Shown in pieces: positions 15,811 to 23,111 of a DNA stretch of 64,000 bases. The stretch is from Jatrophihabitans_A lederbergiae (GTDB lineage Bacteria > Actinomycetota > Actinomycetes > Mycobacteriales > Jatrophihabitantaceae), in the NCBI RefSeq assembly GCF_031845305.1, contig NZ_JAVREH010000022.1, positions 9,088 through 73,087 of the forward strand, written 5' to 3'. The notes below the pieces were generated by a model. It was not told the origin of the DNA, did not search any database, and was given only the letters and a program-made list of their open reading frames with translations. The first letter of the stretch is position 1; each line of letters starts with the position of its first letter. A program made the position numbers and the translations under genes.

Positions 15811-16749
15811 ATGACGGCGGCTTCGCTCCCTTTTCTGAACGCCGAGGATCTTGCCGAGGCGGTGTCGTGGCAGCAGGCGATCCAGGCACTGACGCGAGCG
15901 ATCTCGCTCAGCTCCGACCTGTCCAGCGGCGTGCCACGCACCGCCGTGCCGACCGAGCACGGCGAGTTGCTCCTGATGCCGGCGGAGTCCGGCAACGCGG
16001 TCGGCGTGAAGCTGTTGAGCGTGGCTCCGGACAATCCCGCCGCGGGGCTACCCCGTATTCAGGCGCTCTACGTGCTCTTCGACGCCGTCACGCTCACCCC
16101 GCGGTTACTGATAGACGGAGCTGCACTGACGACCCTGCGCACCCCCGCGCTGTCCGCGCTGGCCGTCGATCGGCTGGCGGTGCCGGAGGCGACAAAGCTC
16201 ACCGTGTTCGGCGCGGGCCCGCAGGCGCAGGCCCACGTACATGCCATCCGGGCCGTCCGTCCCATCGAAGCCGTCACCGTGGTGTCGCGCCGTTCCGAGC
16301 CGGCTGAGCGGCTGGTCAGGGAGCTCCAGGAGCACGGAGTCCAGGCACGCACCGGCACCCCGGACGGTGCCGTGGCCAGCACGGACCTCGTCGTGTGCGC
16401 GACCACCGCCCGGCGCCCGCTCTTCGACGGCGACCGGCTGGCCGGCCATGCCTGCGTGATTGCCGTCGGCTCGCATGAACCCGACGCTCGCGAACTGGAT
16501 GAGCGGGTGTTCCAGCGGGCTGGCCGGATCGCGGTCGAGGACGCCGGCACGGCCCTACGCGAAGCGGGTGACATCATCCTTGCCGTCAAAGCGGGATCGC
16601 TGACAGCCGAGAGGCTGATCGGCCTTTCCGAACTGGTTTCCCTTGTTCCCGACAAAGGAATCAGCGTTTTCAAGAGCGTGGGAATGGGCTGGCAGGACCT
16701 AGCCGTCGCCGAGGCAGCCGCGGCGGCCTGGCGGCCGGGGAACAGCTGA
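15811..16749 (+). CDS. Ornithine cyclodeaminase/delta1-pyrroline-2-carboxylate reductase family protein
   Basis: A 312-residue NAD(P)-dependent enzyme of the ornithine cyclodeaminase/mu-crystallin family. The Rossmann motif is VFGAGPQAQAH near residue 132, preceded by the family segment TTLRTPALSALAVD. I chose ATG 15811 because GGAGG lies five bases upstream and a TACACT -10 box lies at 15777-15782. The frame is open further upstream without a better start. Pairing with a proline-racemase-family enzyme makes a pyrroline-2-carboxylate reductase (hydroxyproline breakdown) more likely than a true ornithine cyclodeaminase. Confidence 0.83.
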   Translation: MTAASLPFLNAEDLAEAVSWQQAIQALTRAISLSSDLSSGVPRTAVPTEHGELLLMPAESGNAVGVKLLSVAPDNPAAGLPRIQALYVLFDAVTLTPRLLIDGAALTTLRTPALSALAVDRLAVPEATKLTVFGAGPQAQAHVHAIRAVRPIEAVTVVSRRSEPAERLVRELQEHGVQARTGTPDGAVASTDLVVCATTARRPLFDGDRLAGHACVIAVGSHEPDARELDERVFQRAGRIAVEDAGTALREAGDIILAVKAGSLTAERLIGLSELVSLVPDKGISVFKSVGMGWQDLAVAEAAAAAWRPGNS

Positions 16750-16767
16750 CACGCCGGAACTGACTGG

Positions 16768-17190
16768 TCAGCCTCGATCGGTCTTGCGCTCCATCACCTT
16801 CGCATCGACCGCTTCGAAGCCGAAGCGGGCATACAGGCCGTGCGCATCCTGGGTGTGCAGCATCCACCGGAACCGCGCGCCCGGGCCGTCCTCGATCATC
16901 TCTCGCACCAGCGCGGCACCGAGGCCGGCGCCGCGGTGTCCGGCGTCGATGTAGACGTCGGCCAGGTAGCCGAAACAGACACCGTCGGACACTGCCCGGG
17001 CGAAACCGACCTGGACGCCGTGCGCGTCGTAGCAGCCGACGATCCGCCAGGCGGACGCCAGCTGTCGGTCGAAATCCGCGCGGGAGCGCCATCTGCTCCA
17101 GTAGGCCTCCGAGCTGAGAAAGGCCCAGACGGCCTCGACGTCCAGTCGCCCCGGGTCGTCGTCGATCTCGTAACCGTTGATCGTGCGCAT
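16768..17190 (-). CDS. GNAT-family N-acetyltransferase
   Basis: A 140-residue single-domain acetyltransferase. The acetyl-CoA binding motif appears as VYIDAGHRGAGLGAALV (about 79-95) and the C-terminal part LYARFGFEAVD is the usual closing strand-helix. The acceptor, an amine on a small molecule or protein, cannot be told from sequence. It converges on the cyclodeaminase-family gene and sits just downstream of an ArsR-like regulator on the same strand. Confidence 0.82.
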   Translation of the reverse strand: MRTINGYEIDDDPGRLDVEAVWAFLSSEAYWSRWRSRADFDRQLASAWRIVGCYDAHGVQVGFARAVSDGVCFGYLADVYIDAGHRGAGLGAALVREMIEDGPGARFRWMLHTQDAHGLYARFGFEAVDAKVMERKTDRG

Positions 17191-17233
17191 CCAGCCATCG
17201 TCTCATCGATCTCACGGCGTCGGCGTCGGCGCG

Positions 17234-17731
17234 TCAGGGACGGTTCGGGTCCGGGTGCACCGTCAGGAACACCGACCAGGCCGGTGCGGCCGGGTCGTCC
17301 GGACGGTCGGCGAAGTCGTCCAGCAGTGCCCGGAGCTGTGCCCGGAACTCCGCCATGTCGGCGGCCGACAGCCGGAGCCCCAGCCGGGCGGCGTCCACAT
17401 CGGCTGCCGGGACGAGCGCCAACTCCTCCAGAAACGTGTCGAGCATCGAGCTGTCCATCGCCGGAGTGCTCAGCCGCCAGGACTTCCGGGTGGCCAGGTA
17501 CGGGATCTCGCGCGCTCCCCGAGCACCGCGCCGCTCCGGCCGCGCCTGGAGAAAGCCGGTCCGAACGAGCGTCCTGGTGTGGTGCAGGGTGCTCGCGGGA
17601 TCACGTCCGAGGATTTGCGCGATCTCTTTGTTGGTGTGCTCGGCGTCAAGGCAGATCCGCAGGATGCGCAACCGCAGCGACGACGCCAGCGCCCTCGCCT
17701 CCTCGTCGGTGGCCTGCCTGCGTGGCGTCAT
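17234..17731 (-). CDS. ArsR-like winged-helix transcriptional regulator
   Basis: A 165-residue regulator. The N-terminal 70 residues form a winged helix (LASSLRLRILRICLD, then TNKEIAQILGRDPASTLHHT, the recognition region), followed by a variable C-terminal ligand or dimer domain. It is divergent from an MFS exporter gene. The 12-base perfect inverted repeat at 17744-17775 covers both promoters, so it is probably an autoregulated repressor of the exporter. The start ATG is six bases after a TAGGAT -10 box, suggesting a leaderless transcript. Confidence 0.82.
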   Translation of the reverse strand: MTPRRQATDEEARALASSLRLRILRICLDAEHTNKEIAQILGRDPASTLHHTRTLVRTGFLQARPERRGARGAREIPYLATRKSWRLSTPAMDSSMLDTFLEELALVPAADVDAARLGLRLSAADMAEFRAQLRALLDDFADRPDDPAAPAWSVFLTVHPDPNRP

Positions 17732-17737
17732 GGCGTC

Positions 17738-17766
17738 ATCCTAGGCCAGTGATTGACAAAGACCAA
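17738..17766 (-). promoter_or_regulatory. Promoter of the ArsR-like regulator gene
   Basis: On the minus strand TTGGTC (17766-17761) and TAGGAT (17743-17738) are separated by exactly 17 bases. The ATG follows the -10 box after six bases, which implies transcription starting at or next to the start codon. The operator palindrome overlaps this promoter. Confidence 0.5.
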
Positions 17767-17775
17767 TCACTGGCC
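17744..17775. promoter_or_regulatory. Perfect 12-bp inverted repeat, operator for regulator/MFS pair
   Basis: GGCCAGTGATTG and CAATCACTGGCC are perfect reverse complements separated by eight bases. The repeat lies between the divergent regulator and exporter genes and overlaps the -35 regions of both. This is the natural binding site of the ArsR-like protein. Confidence 0.72.
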
Positions 17776-17781
17776 GACAGT
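17753..17781 (+). promoter_or_regulatory. Promoter of the MFS exporter gene
   Basis: A consensus -35 TTGACA (17753-17758) is followed after 17 bases by GACAGT (17776-17781) as -10. The GTG at 17789 lies seven bases further, which suggests a leaderless mRNA and decides the start codon over the TTG at 17753. Confidence 0.5.
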
Positions 17782-17788
17782 GGCTTCC

Positions 17789-19069
17789 GTGACTTCTCGG
17801 ACGGCCGACCCGACGCGGCCCCGCCGCGGCGGCCTCTGGCATCACCTGGACTTCCGACGGTTGTGGATCGGCGAGACGGTCAGCCAGTTCGGCACGATGA
17901 TCAGCCAATTGGCGCTGCCGCTGGTTGCGATCCTCAGCCTGCACGCGAGCACGTTCGCGGTCGGGTTGCTCACCGCCTGCGAGACCGCTGCCTTTCTGGT
18001 GATCGGCCTACCCGCCGGCGCGTGGGTGGACCGGATGCGGTTGCGCGGCGTCCTGATCGCCCAGGACCTGATTCGCGCGGCCGCACTGGGATCGATACCG
18101 CTCGCGCACCGGCTCGGCGTGCTGACGATCGGGCAGCTGTACGCCGTTGCCGTTCTTGTCGGTACCTGCACGGTATTCTTCGACATCGCCTATCAGTCGT
18201 TCCTGCCACAACTGGTCGACCGCGACCTGCTCGTCGAGGGCAACGCCAAGTTGCAGGCCAGCGAATCGGTGTCTCAGATCGCCGGGCCGAGCGTCGGAGG
18301 CGTGCTCGTCCAAGTGCTCACCGCGCCGTACGCCATGCTTCTCGACGCGGTCAGCTTCCTGTGGTCGGCCGCCTGGGTGGCCGCGGTCCGGGCGCGGCCC
18401 GTGAAGCCGGCACGCCTGCCGGACCGGAACCTGCGCCGCGAGATCGGGCAGGGAGTGCGGTTCGTCCTCGGCAACCGGCTGCTGCGCTCTATCGCCCTGT
18501 GTACTGGATCAGCCAATCTCTTCAACGCAATGGGCGCCGCGGTGTTCACCGTGCTGCTCGCCCGCAACCTCGGCCTGCCTGCTGGCTGGATCGGCGCGAT
18601 CTCGTCCACATCGGCCATCGGCGGCCTGCTGGGCTCCCTGCTCGCGCGCCGGTTCGCGGCCCGCGTGGGCCAGGGACCGGCCATCTGGCTGTCCGCGCTG
18701 GTCAGCGGCCCGTGCGGGTTCGTCGCACCCTTCGTACGGCGCGATTGGTCACTGGCGCTGCTGGCCATCGCCGGACTCGTGATGTGGACGGGCATCGTGG
18801 TTTACAACATCACCCAGGTCAGCTTCCGTCAGGGCCTGTGCCCGCCGTCGTTGCAGGGTCGGATGAACGCGACAATGCGCTTTCTGGTGTGGGGCACCAT
18901 GCCGCTGGGCGCGGTGCTCGGCGGCCTGCTCGGATCGACGATCGGCGTGCGGCCGACGCTCTTCGTCGCGGCCGTCGGCGGATCGTTGACGTTCTTGCCG
19001 GTGCTGCTGTCCCCGCTACGACGCATGCGCGACCTGCCGTCCTATGCCGATGCCGCCATGCCGAACTGA
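17789..19069 (+). CDS. MFS transporter (EntS/DHA3-like exporter)
   Basis: A 426-residue major facilitator with about twelve hydrophobic segments. The loop between the second and third helices reads GAWVDRMRLRG, the DHA3 variant of the MFS signature, and GSLLARRFAARVG marks the corresponding loop of the second half. This branch includes EntS and macrolide-type drug exporters. It is divergent from its probable repressor and shares an operator region with it. The start is placed at GTG 17789 from the promoter spacing. The next gene converges, ending ten bases away. The exported compound is unknown. Confidence 0.85.
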   Translation: MTSRTADPTRPRRGGLWHHLDFRRLWIGETVSQFGTMISQLALPLVAILSLHASTFAVGLLTACETAAFLVIGLPAGAWVDRMRLRGVLIAQDLIRAAALGSIPLAHRLGVLTIGQLYAVAVLVGTCTVFFDIAYQSFLPQLVDRDLLVEGNAKLQASESVSQIAGPSVGGVLVQVLTAPYAMLLDAVSFLWSAAWVAAVRARPVKPARLPDRNLRREIGQGVRFVLGNRLLRSIALCTGSANLFNAMGAAVFTVLLARNLGLPAGWIGAISSTSAIGGLLGSLLARRFAARVGQGPAIWLSALVSGPCGFVAPFVRRDWSLALLAIAGLVMWTGIVVYNITQVSFRQGLCPPSLQGRMNATMRFLVWGTMPLGAVLGGLLGSTIGVRPTLFVAAVGGSLTFLPVLLSPLRRMRDLPSYADAAMPN

Positions 19070-19078
19070 TCGGCGCCT

Positions 19079-20023
19079 CTACGCGTTCCACGTCACCGCG
19101 CCGGTCGGCAGCACGGCGTGTACTCCCCAGACATCGTTGGCCACCTGGGTAACCCGCAGGTCGACACTGACGCTCGCGAGTGCCAGGGCGGCTGCCTTCT
19201 CGAGGCCGTACAGGCCCTGCATCCAGGTCAGCATGTTGTCCAGGGCGTCCCCCATCGCGACGTTCAGGTCCTTATCGAAACCGAAGGTGATCCGCCCGGA
19301 CGGCGTCTCCGCGTGGATGCCGGGCACCGGCGCATCGGCAACCAACGTCAGCACCGCGGTCGTGGTCATTCCGCACTCGATGGCGGTTCCGCCCACCTCG
19401 CCGTCGCCCTGCGCGGCGTGGCCGTCCCCGAGGGACAGCAGCGCTCCCGGCACCGTGACGGGCAGGAAGAGCGTCGAGCCGGCGACGAGCTCGCGGCAGT
19501 CGATGTTGCCGCCGCCTTCCGTGCGCGGCGGGATCGTGGAGTGCCGCCCCGGGTCTGCGGGCGGCATGCCGACCACGCCGAGGAACGGGGCCAGTCCTAC
19601 GGTGTGGCCGCGGTCGTTGGTCGCGGTGCCCGCGGCGGCGTCGATATCCCAGTCGATGTCCCACAGGAAGCTGACCGGCGGGCCGCCCGCCAGGCCGAGC
19701 CGGCGGGTCAGCCGGTTGTCCAGGGCCGCAGCGACCGTCCAGCCCCAGTCCGCCGTCTGCAGCGAGCGGAACTCAACCGACAGCACCATGCCCGGTCGCG
19801 CGCCGAGCACCTCGATCGGACCGGTGAGGCAGTGCCCGCGTCCCTGCGGAAGCAGTTGTGGCGGGCGGTCCCCCGGCGACTGCTGACGGCTCAGGTAGCC
19901 GGAGGCGTCCAGCGACCGCACCACCACGCTGTCGCCGGACTCGACCGACAGCACCGACGGCGTCTCGGGGTTGAAGTAGTCGGTCACGGTTGTCGGGGTG
20001 GGATCGAGCCGGTGCTGGGTCAT
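19079..20023 (-). CDS. Acetamidase/formamidase family protein
   Basis: A 314-residue protein of the FmdA/AmdA family, which hydrolyses short amides such as formamide or acetamide to ammonia and the acid. Family landmarks are GHCLTGPIEVLGARPGM near residues 63-79, NIDCRELVAGSTLFLPV and SLGDGHAAQGDGE. I placed the start at ATG 20023, since the 23 extra upstream codons are arginine/cysteine rich and not conserved in character. No transporter or regulator for amides is next to it. Some members of this family have not been linked to a substrate. Confidence 0.83.
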   Translation of the reverse strand: MTQHRLDPTPTTVTDYFNPETPSVLSVESGDSVVVRSLDASGYLSRQQSPGDRPPQLLPQGRGHCLTGPIEVLGARPGMVLSVEFRSLQTADWGWTVAAALDNRLTRRLGLAGGPPVSFLWDIDWDIDAAAGTATNDRGHTVGLAPFLGVVGMPPADPGRHSTIPPRTEGGGNIDCRELVAGSTLFLPVTVPGALLSLGDGHAAQGDGEVGGTAIECGMTTTAVLTLVADAPVPGIHAETPSGRITFGFDKDLNVAMGDALDNMLTWMQGLYGLEKAAALALASVSVDLRVTQVANDVWGVHAVLPTGAVTWNA

Positions 20024-20118
20024 GCGTGCATCGTCGCAGGCTCGCCGGCAGCACGCACGCCGCTCGACCTGGAGCTGGCCCGCGTCGGGCAAGCGGAACG
20101 AGTTGGGGACGAGCCCTG

Positions 20119-20496
20119 CTACTGCTCGAACAGGCAGAACGGGTGACCGGCTGGGTCGAGGTAGACCCGGACGTCCTGCTGGGGCTGGAAGTCCGCCAGC
20201 ACGGCTCCCGCTTCGAGGGCGTGCTCACCAGCCGCGGCCAGGTCATCCACCCGGACATCGAGGTGTACCGACATCTGCTGGTCGCCGGGGCGGGCCGGCC
20301 ACACCGGCCGGACGTAGTTGCTCTCTTCCTGAAAGGACAATCCGGCGCCACCCTCGGGTGAGCGGAGCTTCACCCAACCAGGCTCGTCCTGGGACACCTC
20401 CCACCCGAGCAGCCGCTGGTAGAACCGCGCCAGCGCCTGTGGATCAGGCGCGTCCAGCACGATCCCGGACAGTGACAATCCCACGCCATCGGCCAC
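20119..20496 (-). CDS. VOC-family (glyoxalase/bleomycin-resistance-like) protein
   Basis: A 125-residue protein with the two beta-alpha-beta-beta-beta units of the vicinal oxygen chelate fold. It begins with LSGIVLDAPDPQALARFYQRL, a typical first unit, and ends with DVRVYLDPAGHPFCLFEQ, the usual closing strand pair. His in VHLDV and Glu in the last strand could bind a metal. Many actinobacterial paralogues of this type have no assigned function. It stands alone between the formamidase-family gene and a DUF3253 gene on the same strand. Confidence 0.85.
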   Translation of the reverse strand: MADGVGLSLSGIVLDAPDPQALARFYQRLLGWEVSQDEPGWVKLRSPEGGAGLSFQEESNYVRPVWPARPGDQQMSVHLDVRVDDLAAAGEHALEAGAVLADFQPQQDVRVYLDPAGHPFCLFEQ

Positions 20497-20596
20497 GGCA
20501 GATCCTCCACATCAGCTCAGCTCTCCACGCCATCCTTGCCTGTGCCGTCCGAGGAGTCCAGCACCCGCTCCTGATCCGCCGCCAGGGAACGCTGCG

Positions 20597-20860
20597 TCAC
20601 GCCTGCCCGCCGGCTCCGGTCCGGCGGATCCGGATCGGCCCGCGCGCCGCGGCCAGGTCGACCACGTCGCCGTGCTGGGTGATCTCGACATCGCCACTGG
20701 TCACCAGCCGGCCGGCGGCCGCGCGGGCGTCGTCCATCAGCTCTCGCCAGCCGTCGGCCGAGACCGCACGCGCGGCGTCGGACGGGCAGATCGTGGCGCC
20801 GGGCCGGCGCTTGGCGAGCAACGCCAGGATGGTCCGCTCCAGGGCGGCGGAAGTCTCCAT
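20597..20860 (-). CDS. DUF3253 family small protein
   Basis: An 86-residue protein matching the DUF3253 pattern: an N-terminal helix (LERTILALLAKRRPGATICPSDAARAV) followed by a winged-helix-like body ending in a strand rich in Arg and Ile. The function of the family is not known, although its fold suggests DNA or RNA contact. I use the ATG at 20860. A start at 20890 would give 96 residues but would overlap the end of nadA by 14 bases. It lies directly downstream of nadA on the same strand and may be co-transcribed. Confidence 0.72.
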   Translation of the reverse strand: METSAALERTILALLAKRRPGATICPSDAARAVSADGWRELMDDARAAAGRLVTSGDVEITQHGDVVDLAAARGPIRIRRTGAGGQA

Positions 20861-20876
20861 CCCCCGACGGTAACTG

Positions 20877-21902
20877 TTACTCGCCGCCACCGGGCTTGCC
20901 GATGGCGATCATCCGCTCGACGGCCCGCCGGGCCGGCGCGGCAATGTCGGCGGGGATGGTGATCTCGTCGCGGCCCTCGCGCAGGCAGCGCAGCAGCAGC
21001 TGGGCGTTGGTCATCTTCATGTAGCGGCAGGAGGCCTTGGCGTTCATCGGCAGGAACGTCGTCCGGTCGTTGACCTTGCGAAGCTGATGCAGCATCCCGA
21101 TCTCGGTGGCCACCAACGCGGTGCTGGCAGTCATCTCCCGCGCCGCGTCGACCATCGCGCCGGTCGACATGATCCGGGTTCGTCCGATGGGCAGATCGCC
21201 TTCACCGGCAAGCCAGATCGCCGACGACGCGCAGCCGCACTCCGGGTGCACCAGCACCTCGGCGGTGGGATGGGCGGCCACCTGGGTGCGGATGTCGGTC
21301 GGGCTGATACCGGCGTGCACGTGGCATTCGCCCATCCACACCTTGATGTTCGTGCGACCGGTGGCACGCTGCACGTGGGCGCCGAGGAACTGGTCGGGCA
21401 GGAACAGCACCGGGGTGTCAGCCGGAATGGATTCCACGACCTCGACCGCGTTGGACGACGTGCAGCAGATGTCGGCCTCGGCCTTCACCGCCGCACTGGT
21501 GTTCACATACGCGACGACGGCCGCGCCGGGGTTCTCGGACTTCCAGGCACGCAGCGCGTCGGCGTCGATGGTGTCGGCGAGCGAGCAACCGGCCTCCGCC
21601 GTCGGAACCAGGACGCGCTTGTCGGGGCTGAGCAGCTTGGCGGTCTCGGCCATGAAGTGCACGCCGCAGAACACGATCGTGCTGGCGTCGGTGTTGGCGG
21701 CGATCCGCGACAGCGCCAGCGAGTCACCCACGTGGTGAGCCACGTCCTGGATATCGGGGGTCTGATAATTGTGCGCCAGGATCACCGCGTCCTGGCTCGC
21801 GGCGAGCCGGCGCACCTCGTCCTGCCACGAGGCCTCCAGCGTGCCGGTGGCACCCGCCACGTCCATGCCGATGCTGTCGCGCCCCACGGTCACACTGCTC
21901 AT
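20877..21902 (-). CDS. nadA: Quinolinate synthase NadA
   Basis: A 341-residue [4Fe-4S] enzyme that condenses iminoaspartate with dihydroxyacetone phosphate to quinolinate, the entry to de novo NAD synthesis. The three cluster cysteines are visible in AEAGCSLAD, HPECGCAS and AKASCRYMKM. The motif AHNYQTPDIQDVAHHVGDSL near the N-terminus is characteristic. nadB and nadC, usually adjacent in actinobacteria, are not beside it here, so aspartate oxidation must be encoded elsewhere. It is divergent from an NrtR-type regulator, which almost certainly represses it when NAD precursors are ample. Confidence 0.95.
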   Translation of the reverse strand: MSSVTVGRDSIGMDVAGATGTLEASWQDEVRRLAASQDAVILAHNYQTPDIQDVAHHVGDSLALSRIAANTDASTIVFCGVHFMAETAKLLSPDKRVLVPTAEAGCSLADTIDADALRAWKSENPGAAVVAYVNTSAAVKAEADICCTSSNAVEVVESIPADTPVLFLPDQFLGAHVQRATGRTNIKVWMGECHVHAGISPTDIRTQVAAHPTAEVLVHPECGCASSAIWLAGEGDLPIGRTRIMSTGAMVDAAREMTASTALVATEIGMLHQLRKVNDRTTFLPMNAKASCRYMKMTNAQLLLRCLREGRDEITIPADIAAPARRAVERMIAIGKPGGGE

Positions 21903-21944
21903 CGCGTACTTCTCTCGTCGAAGGGCACGTGGTCACCCGGTTTT

Positions 21945-21957
21945 CGCCTCTGAGGCG
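21945..21957. promoter_or_regulatory. Candidate NrtR operator between nadA and nrtR
   Basis: CGCCTC-T-GAGGCG is a perfect 13-base palindrome set in a T-rich flank (TTTT on one side, TTTAC on the other). It lies between the divergent nadA and NrtR-like genes and covers the expected -35 position of the latter, whose TAGCAT -10 box starts at 21975. Confidence 0.55.
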
Positions 21958-21974
21958 TTTACTGTCGCCCACGG

Positions 21975-21980
21975 TAGCAT
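21975..21980 (+). promoter_or_regulatory. -10 box for leaderless transcription of the NrtR-like gene
   Basis: TAGCAT ends seven bases before the GTG start at 21988, the spacing expected when transcription starts at the initiation codon. This supports that GTG as the start. Confidence 0.4.
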
Positions 21981-21987
21981 CCATCGT

Positions 21988-22728
21988 GTGACCACACAGC
22001 TGGAGGGGGACGGAGTCGGCGTGCAGGACTCCGGCACCGACCGGCTGGGCGTGGCGTGGCCGAGCTATCCGCACGAGGTACTGGGTGTCGTGCTGTCGGT
22101 TCGCCAGTCGCAGCTGTGCGTCCTGCTCTGGCGTCGCCGGCTGTCCCCGCAACGCGGCCGCTGGGCGTTGCCCGGCGGTGGCCTGTCGGCCGACGAGCGG
22201 CTGCGCGGTGCCATCACCAGGCATCTGGCGGTGAAGGTCGACGTGCACGAGATCGCCCATCTCGAGCAGCTCGCAACGCACAGCGCCGTGGATCGTGACC
22301 CGCGCGGCCGGGTGCTCGCGACTGCCTACCTGGGCCTGGTTCCTTCCGACGCCGACTCCGAGCCGCCGCCGGACACCACCTGGCAGCCGGTCGACGACCT
22401 TCCGCAAACGGCCTTCGACCACCGGTTCTTCATCGATGCCGCCGTCGAGCGGCTGCGCGCGAAATTGTCTTATACGAACGTGGGATTCGCGCTCGCGCCA
22501 CAGGAATTCACCATTGCCGAGCTGCGGGATCTGGTGAGCGCCGCGCTCGGGTACCAGGTCTCCCCCACCAACCTCACCCGGGTGATGACCCGCCGGCAGA
22601 TGATCGAGCCCACCGGCGCGACGTCCGCCCCGGGACGCGCGGGCGGCCGGCCCGCGGCCGTGTATCGCTTCGCGCGCCGGGAGCTCACCATCACCGATCC
22701 CTTCGCCGTCCTGAAACCACCGCGGTGA
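21988..22728 (+). CDS. nrtR: NrtR-type Nudix-related transcriptional regulator of NAD metabolism
   Basis: A 246-residue protein joining a Nudix domain (about 20-150, with WALPGGGLSADERLRGAITR where the Nudix box lies) to a C-terminal winged helix (about 165-240, with FTIAELRDLVSAALGYQVS and TNLTRVMTRRQM). The Nudix box is degenerate, because the REXXEE core reads GAITRHLAVKV, so catalysis is unlikely. It probably senses ADP-ribose or a related NAD signal. NrtR proteins repress NAD biosynthesis genes, and its position opposite nadA fits exactly. The open frame extends upstream, but GTG 21988 agrees with the promoter position. Confidence 0.85.
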   Translation: MTTQLEGDGVGVQDSGTDRLGVAWPSYPHEVLGVVLSVRQSQLCVLLWRRRLSPQRGRWALPGGGLSADERLRGAITRHLAVKVDVHEIAHLEQLATHSAVDRDPRGRVLATAYLGLVPSDADSEPPPDTTWQPVDDLPQTAFDHRFFIDAAVERLRAKLSYTNVGFALAPQEFTIAELRDLVSAALGYQVSPTNLTRVMTRRQMIEPTGATSAPGRAGGRPAAVYRFARRELTITDPFAVLKPPR

Positions 22729-23111
22729 GCGTGCTGTCGGGGACGCGGCCCGCCACCCAGATCGCTGCCGCCGGGTACGTTCTGGTGGTGACCGGCCTCG
22801 CCTCCGCCGCCCAGGTCACCGGCAACGGCCGCTACTACCTCGCCGCGCTGCTGTTGACGCTGCCCGCCGGCCTCCCCGCCATCGTCGGCGTTTATCTGGC
22901 CTACGGTTTGGTCGAGCAGGTGAACGCGATGCTCCTTCCACGAGCGGATGGTGACCAGCTGGCCCGCCAGACGCTCGCCCTCACCGCGCCGGTCAACGTG
23001 CTGCTCTTCGCCGCCGCGGCGGTCGCCGACGTCCTGCTCGTCCACCAACTCCTGTTGCTCCTGGCCGCGCGCCGAGCCGGGCTCCGGCGGCCGCCTTCAG
23101 GGCCGGTGTGA
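22725..23111 (+). CDS. Small hypothetical membrane protein
   Basis: A 128-residue protein with three hydrophobic stretches (about 12-30, 38-60 and 85-112) separated by short polar loops. I do not recognise a family. Its GTG overlaps the stop of the NrtR-like gene by four bases, so it is translated from the same message. It converges on trpS, overlapping its 3' end by 15 bases. A link to NAD precursor transport can be imagined from its neighbour, but nothing in the sequence shows this. Confidence 0.6.
   Translation: MSVLSGTRPATQIAAAGYVLVVTGLASAAQVTGNGRYYLAALLLTLPAGLPAIVGVYLAYGLVEQVNAMLLPRADGDQLARQTLALTAPVNVLLFAAAAVADVLLVHQLLLLLAARRAGLRRPPSGPV

Noticed and set aside
14700..16307. A 535-codon plus-strand frame
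   Set aside because: Antisense shadow of the proline-racemase-family gene running into the cyclodeaminase-family gene in the wrong frame.
16840..19152. A 770-codon plus-strand frame
   Set aside because: It crosses the GNAT and regulator genes antisense and the MFS gene out of frame, and its product is Arg/Pro-rich. A high-GC shadow.
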